DNA of 64,000 nt, from contig NZ_CP023202.1 of the NCBI RefSeq assembly GCF_000220705.2, positions 4,030,001-4,094,000 on the forward strand. The letters are read 5' to 3'. This stretch comes from Streptomyces xinghaiensis S187. Lineage in GTDB: Bacteria; Actinomycetota; Actinomycetes; Streptomycetales; Streptomycetaceae. How positions within the stretch are numbered: position 1 is the stretch's first letter; each line of letters starts with the position of its first letter. The position numbers were made by a program, and so were the translations under genes. The notes under the pieces are model-generated. The model had not been told where the DNA came from. It ran no database searches and was given only the letters and a program-made list of their open reading frames with translations. Below are positions 44,484-52,387 of the stretch, one piece after another.

Positions 44484-44805
44484 CGCCGAGGGGCCCTTTC
44501 CGTGGGGTCCGTTGGGGTTTCCGCCGGGCGTCCGGCAGAGGTCGGGGGAGGGTCGGGGGAGGCCGGCCGAAGGATTCGCGGGAGGCCCGGAGGCCGCCGG
44601 AGTCCGGGCGGGGCTCCGCGGGATCGCCGCGGGAGGTCCGCCGCGGTGGGGGCCCCGGCCGGGCCCGCCCCGCGGCGATCACGGTGCGGTCTACACCACT
44701 GCCCTGTCAATACCGCGCCGGGCCGCCGCACGACAGGGGCCGGTTGTCCCCGGCATGCGCAAGAATTGGGGGCCGGGGCCACCGCACCATCTACGAGGGG
44801 CACGC
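44484..44805. other. divergent gap SIS / DtxR regulator
   Basis: A 322-bp GC-rich interval. The last ~110 bp include CCTGTCAATACCGCGCC and CAAGAATTGGGG, possible promoter parts for the iron regulator. No clear palindrome of the iron-box type is present. Confidence 0.4.
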
Positions 44806-45498
44806 ATGTCCGGACTCATCGACACCACGGAGATGTATCTCCGCACCATCCTGGAGCTTGAGGAGGAAGGTGTGGTGCCCATGCGCGCGCGGATCGCGGA
44901 ACGGCTCGACCAGAGCGGTCCGACGGTCAGCCAGACGGTGGCGCGGATGGAGCGCGACGGGCTGCTGAGCGTGGCCGGGGACCGCCACCTGGAGCTGACC
45001 GAGGAGGGCCGCCGGCTGGCCACCCGCGTCATGCGCAAGCACCGGCTGGCCGAGTGCCTGCTGGTCGACGTCATCGGGCTGGAGTGGGAGCAGGTCCACG
45101 CCGAGGCGTGCCGCTGGGAGCACGTCATGAGCGAGGCCGTCGAGCGGCGCGTGCTGGAACTGCTGCAGCACCCCACGGAGTCCCCGTACGGCAACCCGAT
45201 CCCGGGCCTGGAGGAGCTGGGCGAGTCCGGCCGGTCCGACCCGTTCCTCGGCGAGGGCGTGGTCAGCCTGGTCGATCTGCGCCCGGGCGCGGAGAGCAAG
45301 ACGGTGGTCGTCCGGCGGATCGGCGAGCCGATCCAGACGGACGCCCAGCTGATGTACACGCTGCGGCGGGCCGGGGTGCAGCCGGGCTCGGTGGTGAGCG
45401 TCCGGGAGTCGGCGGGCGGCGTGCTGATCGGCAGCGGCGGGGAGGCCGCGGAGCTGGACGCGGATGTCGCCTCCCACGTGTTCGTGGCGAAGCGTTAG
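44806..45498 (+). CDS. dmdR1: DtxR-family iron-dependent repressor (DmdR1/IdeR-like)
   Basis: A 230-residue metal-dependent repressor. Winged helix: TTEMYLRTILELEEEGVVPMRARIAERLDQSGPTVSQTVARMERDGLL. The DtxR metal ligands are conserved at the same numbers: Met10, His79, Glu83, His98, Cys102, Glu105 and His106 (in KHRLAEC and CRWEHV). The C-terminal SH3-like domain is present, so this is the full-length iron type rather than a short MntR. With Fe2+ it should bind iron boxes and repress siderophore genes. ATG 44806 is the standard start. An open antisense frame lies opposite, as with adm in S. coelicolor. Confidence 0.93.
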   Translation: MSGLIDTTEMYLRTILELEEEGVVPMRARIAERLDQSGPTVSQTVARMERDGLLSVAGDRHLELTEEGRRLATRVMRKHRLAECLLVDVIGLEWEQVHAEACRWEHVMSEAVERRVLELLQHPTESPYGNPIPGLEELGESGRSDPFLGEGVVSLVDLRPGAESKTVVVRRIGEPIQTDAQLMYTLRRAGVQPGSVVSVRESAGGVLIGSGGEAAELDADVASHVFVAKR

Positions 45499-46487
45499 CG
45501 CGGAGCGGGCCGGCGCCGGGCGAAGGTGCCCCGCTGTACCCCGCCCGTGGTCCGTTCGGGCACCGCACCGGGGGACGGGCGGCGCCGGCGGGCGGGGGCG
45601 CGGCGGCTCGGGAGAGGCGCGCGGCGGGGCGTCCGAGGTGCGGACGGCCTGTCAGAAGCGCGGGCGCGAGGGGCACACAGGGGCTGGATTAAGGGCGTAG
45701 GGGCAGCGCGCGGACGGCCGGGCATGTCACCCTGTCGCTGAGGCATATGGCGCTGGGGCATTCGCGGGGCGCCGCGTTGTGTCCGCCGACCGGGAGGTGT
45801 GCGCGATGGGCCGAGGGAGCCGGATCGGTGCCGATACCCCGGCCGGAAGCGCCGGGGGAGGGCCGGTCCGGGCGGGCGGACGAAGCGGTCGGAGCGGTCG
45901 GAGTGGACAAAGCGGCCGGGGCGGGCTGGGCGCCGTACGGGCCGGACCGAGTGCCGGGCGGAAAGCCGTACGGGCCGGGGGCGGTACCGCGGCAGCCCCG
46001 CGGTCAGGGACGCCGGCCCCGCCGAGCCCCCCGAACCCGCCGATTCGGCTGTCTTCCGGCGTCCGCCCCGGACGTTCGAAGGCCCCGGCTCGCCGTGGCG
46101 TAGCCGGGGCCTCGCCTCCCCGTGTCGCGCCGGCCGACCCGGAGCCCCGAGCTCTCAGGGTCGGTGCCGGCGTTCTCACCTCGTTCTTTCCATCCCCTCG
46201 GCCGCGGCGGCCAATCCTTGAGGGCTGTCACCCGTACGAGGGTTCTTGTACGGCGATGCGGCTCCATCACCCCATGTTCGAATAAGAGTTCGATACTGTA
46301 TCCGTGTTCCACCCCGCACGGCACGACCCCCGCGCACCACACGAACCGCACGCCACGCCAGGCACGGCACAGAGCGAGCGGCACGAGAGACACGACGGAC
46401 CCGACGGGCCCGGGGCAGACGCGCTGCGGCCGGCCGCGGGGCAGCACACCGACACGGCAGCCGGAAGGAATGGGGGTGCCAGATCAC
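45499..46487. other. ~1-kb gene-poor interval
   Basis: No convincing gene; open frames are Arg/Pro/Gly-rich GC artefacts. From 46200 the composition becomes AT-richer, with an inverted repeat CCGTAC-N10-GTACGG (46232-46253) and an SOS-box-like palindrome (46278-46293), probably the control region of the alpha/beta hydrolase. A CGGGCGG-rich simple-sequence patch lies around 45860-45920. Confidence 0.5.
46278..46293. promoter_or_regulatory. LexA/SOS-box-like palindrome
   Basis: TCGAATAAGAGTTCGA differs by one base from TCGAAC-N4-GTTCGA, the actinobacterial/Bacillus-type LexA site. It lies about 195 bp upstream of the hydrolase start, beside a TACTGT -10-like hexamer. Confidence 0.4.
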
Positions 46488-47351
46488 ATGGTTCGGCGCA
46501 TCAACACGACCGGAGCCGACGGAGTCCGGCTGGCCGCCTGGGAGTTCGCCGACCCGCCCAAGGGCGTGCGGGAGGGCGAGGCGGCTCCGGGGGTCCTGCT
46601 CCTGCACGGGCTGATGGGGCGCGCGTCCCACTGGGCGGAGACGGCCCGCTGGCTCTCCGCGCGCCACCACGCCGTCGCCCTCGACCAACGGGGCCACGGG
46701 CGCAGCGAGAAGCCCGCCCGCGGACCGTACACCCGGGAGGCCTACGTCGCCGACGCCGAGGCCGTTCTGGAGCGGCTGGAGCTCGGCCCGGCCGTGCTGA
46801 TCGGCCACGCCATGGGCGCCCTGACGGCATGGCAGCTCGCCGCCCGCCGCCCCGACCTCGTCCGGGCGCTGGTGATCTGCGACATGCGCGCCTCCGCGCT
46901 CGGCGCCCGTTCGCAGCGCGAGTGGGAGGAGTGGTTCGCGTCCTGGCCGCTGCCCTTCGCGACCCTCGCGGACGTCCGCACGTGGTTCGGCGAGGACGAT
47001 CCGGGCCTGGAGCGCCCCCGGCCGTCCCGCGGCGACTTCTTCGCCGAGGTGATGGCCGAGCGCGCCGACGGCTGGCGCCCGGTCTTCTCCCGCCGGGCGA
47101 TGCTGCGGGCGCGGGAGTCGTGGGTGCACGACGCCCACTGGGACGAACTGGCGCAGGTGCGGTGCCCCACCCTCGTCGTGCGGGGCCTCGACGGCGAACT
47201 CGGCCGTGCCGAGGCCCAGGAGATGGTCCGGGTGCTGCCCCGGGGCACGTACGCCGAGGTGCCGGACGCGGGGCATCTGGTCCACTACGACCGGCCCGAG
47301 GGCTGGCGGTCGGTCGTCGAACCGTTCCTGGAGAACGTGACGCCGGCCTGA
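46488..47351 (+). CDS. alpha/beta fold hydrolase
   Basis: A 287-residue alpha/beta hydrolase. The oxyanion segment is VLLLHGLMGRASHW. The beta-5 strand LDQRGHGRSEKP is followed by GPAVLIGHAMGALTAWQLA, where the usual nucleophile Ser of the G-x-S-x-G elbow is replaced by Ala (GHAMG). The late catalytic His fits AGHLVHYDRPEGW and the Asp fits VRGLDGELG. The missing Ser means either a non-classical activity or none. ATG 46488 is chosen (GGGGGTG upstream); ATG 46470 is the alternative. The gene is monocistronic, with a terminator at 47357-47386. Confidence 0.88.
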   Translation: MVRRINTTGADGVRLAAWEFADPPKGVREGEAAPGVLLLHGLMGRASHWAETARWLSARHHAVALDQRGHGRSEKPARGPYTREAYVADAEAVLERLELGPAVLIGHAMGALTAWQLAARRPDLVRALVICDMRASALGARSQREWEEWFASWPLPFATLADVRTWFGEDDPGLERPRPSRGDFFAEVMAERADGWRPVFSRRAMLRARESWVHDAHWDELAQVRCPTLVVRGLDGELGRAEAQEMVRVLPRGTYAEVPDAGHLVHYDRPEGWRSVVEPFLENVTPA

Positions 47352-47356
47352 GCGGC

Positions 47357-47386
47357 CCGCCGCCCCGGGGCCCGCCCGGGCGGCGG
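47357..47386. terminator. convergent terminator
   Basis: CCGCCGCCC (47357-47365) pairs with GGGCGGCGG (47378-47386), a 9-bp stem with a 12-nt loop, exactly filling the gap between the hydrolase and permease stops. Confidence 0.55.
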
Positions 47387-49078
47387 TCAGGCCTTGCTGA
47401 CCGCCGCCAGGATCTCCGGCAGCCGGGCGGCGGTGCGCGGGGCCGCCAGCCGCAGGCCGAGGCGGGTGATCCCCCAGGCGTAGAGGGCGCCGGCCGGCAG
47501 GATCAGCCACAGCCAGGCGTGGGCGCCCGCCACATGCATCCAGATGACGAGGGCCAGCAGCGGCGCGCACAGCAGCGCCGCCGCCAGCATGCCGCCCAGA
47601 ATGCTCAGCCAGGCCAGCCCGGCCTGCCCCGGTGCGACGTTCTTGAAGCCGCTGTCCTGCGGAATCGAGTACGGGAAGAGCTCCGAGGCCAGTGCGCCCG
47701 TCGCCAGCATGGCGCCCAGCAGGGCCAGGGAGACGCCCAGGGCCTCCGGGAACGCGCTCCAGTCCCCCAGCAGGACCGAGGAGATGACCACCACGAGCGT
47801 CACGTACGGCACCGCGACGACCGCCAGGGCCATCGCCCGCCCGCGGAGTTCGAGATAGGCGTCGCGCGGCGAGGAGATCGTCTGCGCCACGATCCAGAAG
47901 GCGGAGGTGTCCTGCCCGAACTGGTTGTACATCTGCATGCCCAGCAGCCCGGCCGCCCAGCACGCCGCGTACGGGCTGCCGTTGCCCTGCACCGCGTACA
48001 CCACCGGCAGCAGCAGGCCGATGCCCAGCGCCGAGACCCAGCCGGTCTTGGCCTTGGGGTCGCGCCAGGCGTAGCGCAGGGTGCGTTCCATGACGGTGCC
48101 GGTGCGGCCGGGCGGCAGCAGCCGGGCGAGGCCGGTGCCGTCGCCGGAGGGCTTCTTCTCGGGGGTGGTGGCGGCCTGCAGGGTCGAGCCGTCGGGGGCG
48201 GTCATCAGCCGGGTGAGGCTCCGCTGCCACCACCAGACCAGCAGGGCCAGCGCGGCGCCGGTCAGCGCCAGCTGCGCGGCCGCAGTGGCGTACGAGCCCG
48301 CGCCCGCGGCGCGTACGGCGTCCAGGGCGGAGGCCGGGGGCACCCAGCGCAGCACGTCCGCCGCCGGTTCCAGGACCCGCAGTCCGCCGGGCTCGGACAG
48401 CTTCTGCACCCCGAGGTTGACGAACTGGGCGCCGACCGCGATGAACAGACCGCTGAGCAGGGCCAGATCACGGCCTCTTCGGCTGGTCAGCAGCCGGACG
48501 TTGGCGGCGGCCACCGCGCGGGACAGCGCCACGCACACCAGCAGCACCAGCGGCGCGGCCACCACGCCCGTCACGACGGCCGCCGTGCCGTGGGCCACCG
48601 CCACCACCGAGCCGGCGGCCAGGGTCAGGGTGAACAGCGAGCCGATGCCGATGAGCGAGGCCACCAGCAGGGAGAGCGCCAGCGGGGCGGGGCGCAGCGG
48701 CAGCATCACCAGCCGTGTCGGGTCCAGCGTCTCGTCGCCCGCGGAGAAGAACAGCGGCATCACGGCCCAGCCCAGCGTGAGCACGGCGGTGATCGTCAGG
48801 ACGAGGGCGGGCGCGTGCTCGTTGCCGCGCAGGGCGATCAGGCCCAGCAGTTGCAGTGCCGCGAACAGCAGGGTGAACACGAGCGAGGCGATGTAGGCGG
48901 CCTTGCGGCCGGCCGACTGGCGCAGGCCGTTGCGGAGCAGGGACAGCTTCAGCCGGACGAAGACGGCCGTGACGGCGGCTCCTCCGGCGGACCGGGGCGC
49001 GTCCGGGCGGCCGGCGGCGCCGAGCGCGGGAACGGCGGGGGCGGTGGGTGTGGTGGGTGTGGTGGGTGTGGTGCTCAC
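47387..49078 (-). CDS. ABC exporter membrane protein
   Basis: A 563-residue polytopic protein with about 12 predicted helices in two blocks around a cytoplasmic loop (about residues 270-330). It starts with GTG 49078, overlapping the ATPase stop as GTGA. The N-terminus is a TTP repeat encoded by GTGGGTGTG units. Segments such as VRLKLSLLRNGLRQSAGRKAAYIASL and WVPPASALDAVRAAGAG are typical of the Streptomyces permease paired with a CcmA-like ATPase. The substrate is unknown. Transcription is in the order ATPase, then permease. Confidence 0.85.
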   Translation of the reverse strand: MSTTPTTPTTPTAPAVPALGAAGRPDAPRSAGGAAVTAVFVRLKLSLLRNGLRQSAGRKAAYIASLVFTLLFAALQLLGLIALRGNEHAPALVLTITAVLTLGWAVMPLFFSAGDETLDPTRLVMLPLRPAPLALSLLVASLIGIGSLFTLTLAAGSVVAVAHGTAAVVTGVVAAPLVLLVCVALSRAVAAANVRLLTSRRGRDLALLSGLFIAVGAQFVNLGVQKLSEPGGLRVLEPAADVLRWVPPASALDAVRAAGAGSYATAAAQLALTGAALALLVWWWQRSLTRLMTAPDGSTLQAATTPEKKPSGDGTGLARLLPPGRTGTVMERTLRYAWRDPKAKTGWVSALGIGLLLPVVYAVQGNGSPYAACWAAGLLGMQMYNQFGQDTSAFWIVAQTISSPRDAYLELRGRAMALAVVAVPYVTLVVVISSVLLGDWSAFPEALGVSLALLGAMLATGALASELFPYSIPQDSGFKNVAPGQAGLAWLSILGGMLAAALLCAPLLALVIWMHVAGAHAWLWLILPAGALYAWGITRLGLRLAAPRTAARLPEILAAVSKA

Positions 49079-50022
49079 CGGGCGCCGCCACCCAGCCAGT
49101 CCAGGCTCTGCCCGGCGTCGTGGCCGCCCGCGCCGACCAGTTCGAGGAAGGCGTCCTGCAGCGTGGGCGCGTCGCCGCGCACCTCGGCGAGCGGACCGCG
49201 GGCACGGATGCGGCCGGCGGCCATCACCGCCACCCAGTCGCACAGGCTCTCGACCAGTTCCATGACGTGGCTGGAGAAGACGACGGTCGCGCCCGAGGCG
49301 GTGTAGCGCTCCAGCACGCCGCGGATCGTCTGCGCGGAGACCGGGTCGACCCCTTCGAACGGCTCGTCGAGGAACAGCACTTCGGGGTTGTGGAGCAGCG
49401 CGGCGGCGAGGCCGATCTTCTTCCGCATACCGGTCGAGTAGTCGATGACCAGCTTGTGCTGGGCGCCGGCCAGGCCGAGCACGTCGAGCAGCTGCGTCGT
49501 CCGCTGGTCCACCTCCTCGCCGGGCAGTCCGCGCAGCCGGCCCAGATACGTGAGCAGTTCGCGACCGGAGAGACGTTCGAAGAGCCGCAGGCCCTCGGGG
49601 AGGACCCCGATCCGGGACTTCACGGCGACCGGGTCGGCCCAGACGTCGTGGCCGCCGATCAGCACCTGGCCCGCGTCGGGGCGCAGCAGCCCGGTGACCA
49701 TGGACAGGGTCGTCGTCTTGCCCGCGCCGTTCGGACCGACGAGGCCGATGAACCGGCCGGCGGGCAGCTCCAGATCGACCCCCGCGACGGCCGCCTGCTC
49801 GCCGAACCGTTTCCACAGCCCGCGGACCCGGACGGCGACGGGGGCCCCGGCCGTGTCCGCCGGGGGTGCCGCCCCGGCTTCCGTTCCCGCCGCCTCCGTC
49901 CCCGCTTCCGTCCCCGCTTCCGCCGCCGCCGTGCCGGCCACCGGGCCGGTCTGGCCGGTGGTGTCGAAGGTATCGGTGGTGTCGGTGTGGTCGGGCCTCT
50001 CCGCCGTCCGCTTCTCTGCCAC
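49075..50022 (-). CDS. ABC transporter ATP-binding protein
   Basis: A 315-residue CcmA/DrrA-like ATPase. A long low-complexity Thr/Asp/Glu/Ala N-terminus (about residues 1-58) precedes the nucleotide-binding domain. Walker A is GLVGPNGAGKTTTLS, the signature is YSTGMRKKIGLAAALLH (STGMR rather than SGGQ, as in this branch) and Walker B is EVLFLDEPFEGVDP. The protein powers the adjacent permease, with a 4-bp overlap. ATG 50022 is the first start. A later start near the domain at VRVRGLWKRFG is possible in homologues lacking the tail. Confidence 0.92.
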   Translation of the reverse strand: MAEKRTAERPDHTDTTDTFDTTGQTGPVAGTAAAEAGTEAGTEAAGTEAGAAPPADTAGAPVAVRVRGLWKRFGEQAAVAGVDLELPAGRFIGLVGPNGAGKTTTLSMVTGLLRPDAGQVLIGGHDVWADPVAVKSRIGVLPEGLRLFERLSGRELLTYLGRLRGLPGEEVDQRTTQLLDVLGLAGAQHKLVIDYSTGMRKKIGLAAALLHNPEVLFLDEPFEGVDPVSAQTIRGVLERYTASGATVVFSSHVMELVESLCDWVAVMAAGRIRARGPLAEVRGDAPTLQDAFLELVGAGGHDAGQSLDWLGGGAR

Positions 50023-50768
50023 GTGCCGCGCCCTTCATCGTCCCCGTGTGTTCCCCCGGGGGAGCCTCCCGTTCCGGCCCCCGGCAAGGCACCCTACGGG
50101 GTGGGCAGCCGGACGCACGTCCGACCGCAGGAGGACCTGTGGCGCCTTCTCCAGGGCGCCGGGAGGGCCCCGCCCCGCCGCCCGCTGCCCGGTGCTCCCG
50201 CGCCGCGCTTCCGGATGCGCCCCCGGCGCACGGCGGCCCGTCCCGCACGGGAGCGGCGGGTTCCGGAGCCGGGGCCGGTACCCGGCCGGCCTCCTCCGCC
50301 CGCCGGGCGCGCCGCTCCGGCGTGCGTGCCGCCGGGCCCGGACCCGGCCAGGTGAGGGCCGGGCGGCACCGCCCGGCGCCCCCGCCGGGCCCGCCACGGC
50401 GCGGCTTCCGCCGGCGGCTGCCGGCGCGGTACCGGAATCCGGCCCGCCGTGCGGGGGCCGCGCGCTCCGTCCCCGCCGGTCACCGCTCAGCGTGTCCGCC
50501 CCGGGGTACGGCTCCGTGGTGGTGCGACCCGGCGCACCCCGCCCCCGTCCGGGGCGCACGGATGCACCGGCGGGGGCGCGTGGGCGACAGGTGCCGTGTG
50601 GGCGGGTAGTCCGTAGTGCGGCATCTTGCGCACGAGTAACCCGCCGAACGATCTCGTAGGCACCGATCAGACGACATGGCAGGAACTGACCGGTACGTCC
50701 CCGTGGGGAGCGGAGACGGAGCCGGGGCACCGCCTGCCGACCACGCTCGCGATCAAGGGGGTAGAGGC
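50023..50768. other. gene-poor gap between divergent genes
   Basis: About 745 bp of Arg/Pro/Gly-coding GC noise. AT-richer sequence only appears at 50610-50690 (CTTGCGCACGAGTAACC, ATCTCGTAGGCACC), the likely promoter of the regulator gene. No hairpin or operator stands out. Confidence 0.4.
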
Positions 50769-52148
50769 ATGGCAGCCAGGCCGCTCGTCGCACGCCGGCC
50801 CAACGAAAGGCTCGGGGCGCTGATACAGGAAGCGGGCTGCTCCAACGCCGGGCTCGCCCGCAGGGTGAACCTCTGCGGTGCGGAGCACGGTCTCGACCTG
50901 CGCTACGACAAGACATCGGTGGCCCGCTGGCTCCGCGGCCAGCAGCCGCGCGGCCGCGCCCCGGCCGTCATCGCGGAGGCCCTGGGCCGCAAGCTGGGGC
51001 GCACGGTCACGATCGACGAGATCGGCATGGCCGAGGGCAAGAACCTCGCCTCCGGGGTGGGGCTGCAGTTCTCGCCCACCGTGCCCGGGGCGATCGAACA
51101 GGTCTGTGAGCTGTGGCGGAGCGACGTGGGCCGCCGCGACTTCCTGTCCGGGTCCACCGTGGCCTCGTCCGCGCTGGTCGAGCCCAGCCGCGACTGGCTC
51201 ATCACCGGGACCGATCCGCAGGTGGCGCGGGCGGGCGGCGCGCGGGTCGGCATGACCGACGTCGAGGCCGTACGGGCCATGACCGCGGCGCTGACCGAGC
51301 TGGACCACCGCTACGGCAGCGGGCATGTGCGCCCGGTCGTCGTGCACTACCTCAACAGTGTGGTCTCCGGGCTGCTCGGCGGCTCGTACAAGGAGCCGGT
51401 GGGACGCGCCCTGTTCGCGGCCGTCTCCCGCCTGACCGAACTGGCCGGCTACATGGCCGTCGACACCGGCCAGCCCGGGCTGGCCCAGCGCTACTACATC
51501 CAGGCCCTGCGGCTCGCCCAGGCCGCCGGGGACCGCGGCTACGGCGGCTACGTCCTCGCCGCCGGCATGAGCCACCTGGCGGCCTCCCTCGGCAATCCGC
51601 GCGAGATCGCGCAGCTGGCCCGGGCGGCGCAGGAAGGGGCGCGCGGCCACGTCACTCCGCGGGCCGAGGCGATGTTCCTGGCGGCGGAGGCGCGGGGGCA
51701 CGCGCTGATGGGTGACGGCGCGGCCTTCACGACCGTGGCGGCGCGCGCGGTGTCGGCGATGGACCGGGCCGGGAACGGCGACGACCCCGCCTGGATCGGC
51801 CACTTCGACGAGGCCTATCTCGCCGACGAACTGGCGCACTGCCACCGAGACCTGGGCGACGCCGGGCCGGCCCGCCGCCGCGCCGAGGAGGCTCTCGCCG
51901 GTCATCCGGAGGGGCGGGTGCGGCGCCGGGCGATCGGACTGCTGCTGCTGGCGGCGGCCCAGACCCAGCAGCGCGAGATCGAGCAGGCGTGCGACACCGG
52001 GACACGGGCGCTGGAGCTCCTGGGCGGCCTCCGTTCGAACCGGGGCATGGAGTACCTGGAGGACTTCCAGCAGCGGCTGAAGCCCTTCGCGGCCGAACGC
52101 GCGGTACGGGAATTCGGCGAGCGGGCGGCGGAACCGGTGGCGGCGTAG
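50769..52148 (+). CDS. regulatory protein with XRE-like N-terminus and TPR-type C-terminus
   Basis: A 459-residue protein of a large Streptomyces regulator family. The N-terminal ~90 residues (RPNERLGALIQEAGCSNAGLARRVN ... TSVARWLRGQQPRG) form a divergent helix-turn-helix. A linker follows with a Tat/lipid-like SDVGRRDFLSGSTVASSAL segment. The C-terminal two thirds are TPR-like helices (GQPGLAQRYYIQALRLAQAAGDRGYG ... GNPREIAQLARAAQEGA). NsdA-type relatives are negative regulators of sporulation or antibiotics, but I cannot say this is one. ATG 50769 (MAARPLVARR) is preferred; an in-frame ATG at 50676 would add 31 unlikely residues. Confidence 0.82.
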   Translation: MAARPLVARRPNERLGALIQEAGCSNAGLARRVNLCGAEHGLDLRYDKTSVARWLRGQQPRGRAPAVIAEALGRKLGRTVTIDEIGMAEGKNLASGVGLQFSPTVPGAIEQVCELWRSDVGRRDFLSGSTVASSALVEPSRDWLITGTDPQVARAGGARVGMTDVEAVRAMTAALTELDHRYGSGHVRPVVVHYLNSVVSGLLGGSYKEPVGRALFAAVSRLTELAGYMAVDTGQPGLAQRYYIQALRLAQAAGDRGYGGYVLAAGMSHLAASLGNPREIAQLARAAQEGARGHVTPRAEAMFLAAEARGHALMGDGAAFTTVAARAVSAMDRAGNGDDPAWIGHFDEAYLADELAHCHRDLGDAGPARRRAEEALAGHPEGRVRRRAIGLLLLAAAQTQQREIEQACDTGTRALELLGGLRSNRGMEYLEDFQQRLKPFAAERAVREFGERAAEPVAA

Positions 52149-52270
52149 CGGCGGGCCGGACGGCCGGGCGGGGCCCCGGTGCGGCACGGGCGCAGCCGGT
52201 ACGGCACGCGCGCGGCACCGGCAGGACACCGGGGAGACAACTGCGGTACACCCGTGGGGCCTTGGCCCCG

Positions 52271-52300
52271 AGCCGCCCTCCAGGCGCCGGGAGGGCGGCT
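52271..52300 (+). terminator. terminator after the XRE/TPR regulator
   Basis: AGCCGCCCTCC (52271-52281) and GGAGGGCGGCT (52290-52300) form a perfect 11-bp stem with an 8-nt loop. Confidence 0.7.
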
Positions 52301-52387
52301 GTGACCAGGCGCGTGGCAGAGGCGCGCGGACAACGGGTAGCGTGCAGGGAGCTTCCGTAGTGGTCCCCGCAGAGCCAAGGAGTCCTG

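Noticed and set aside
45779..46285. 168-codon plus-strand frame in the 1-kb gap
   Set aside because: Gly/Arg/Ser repeats from GC-rich simple sequence, no ribosome site, no recognisable domain.
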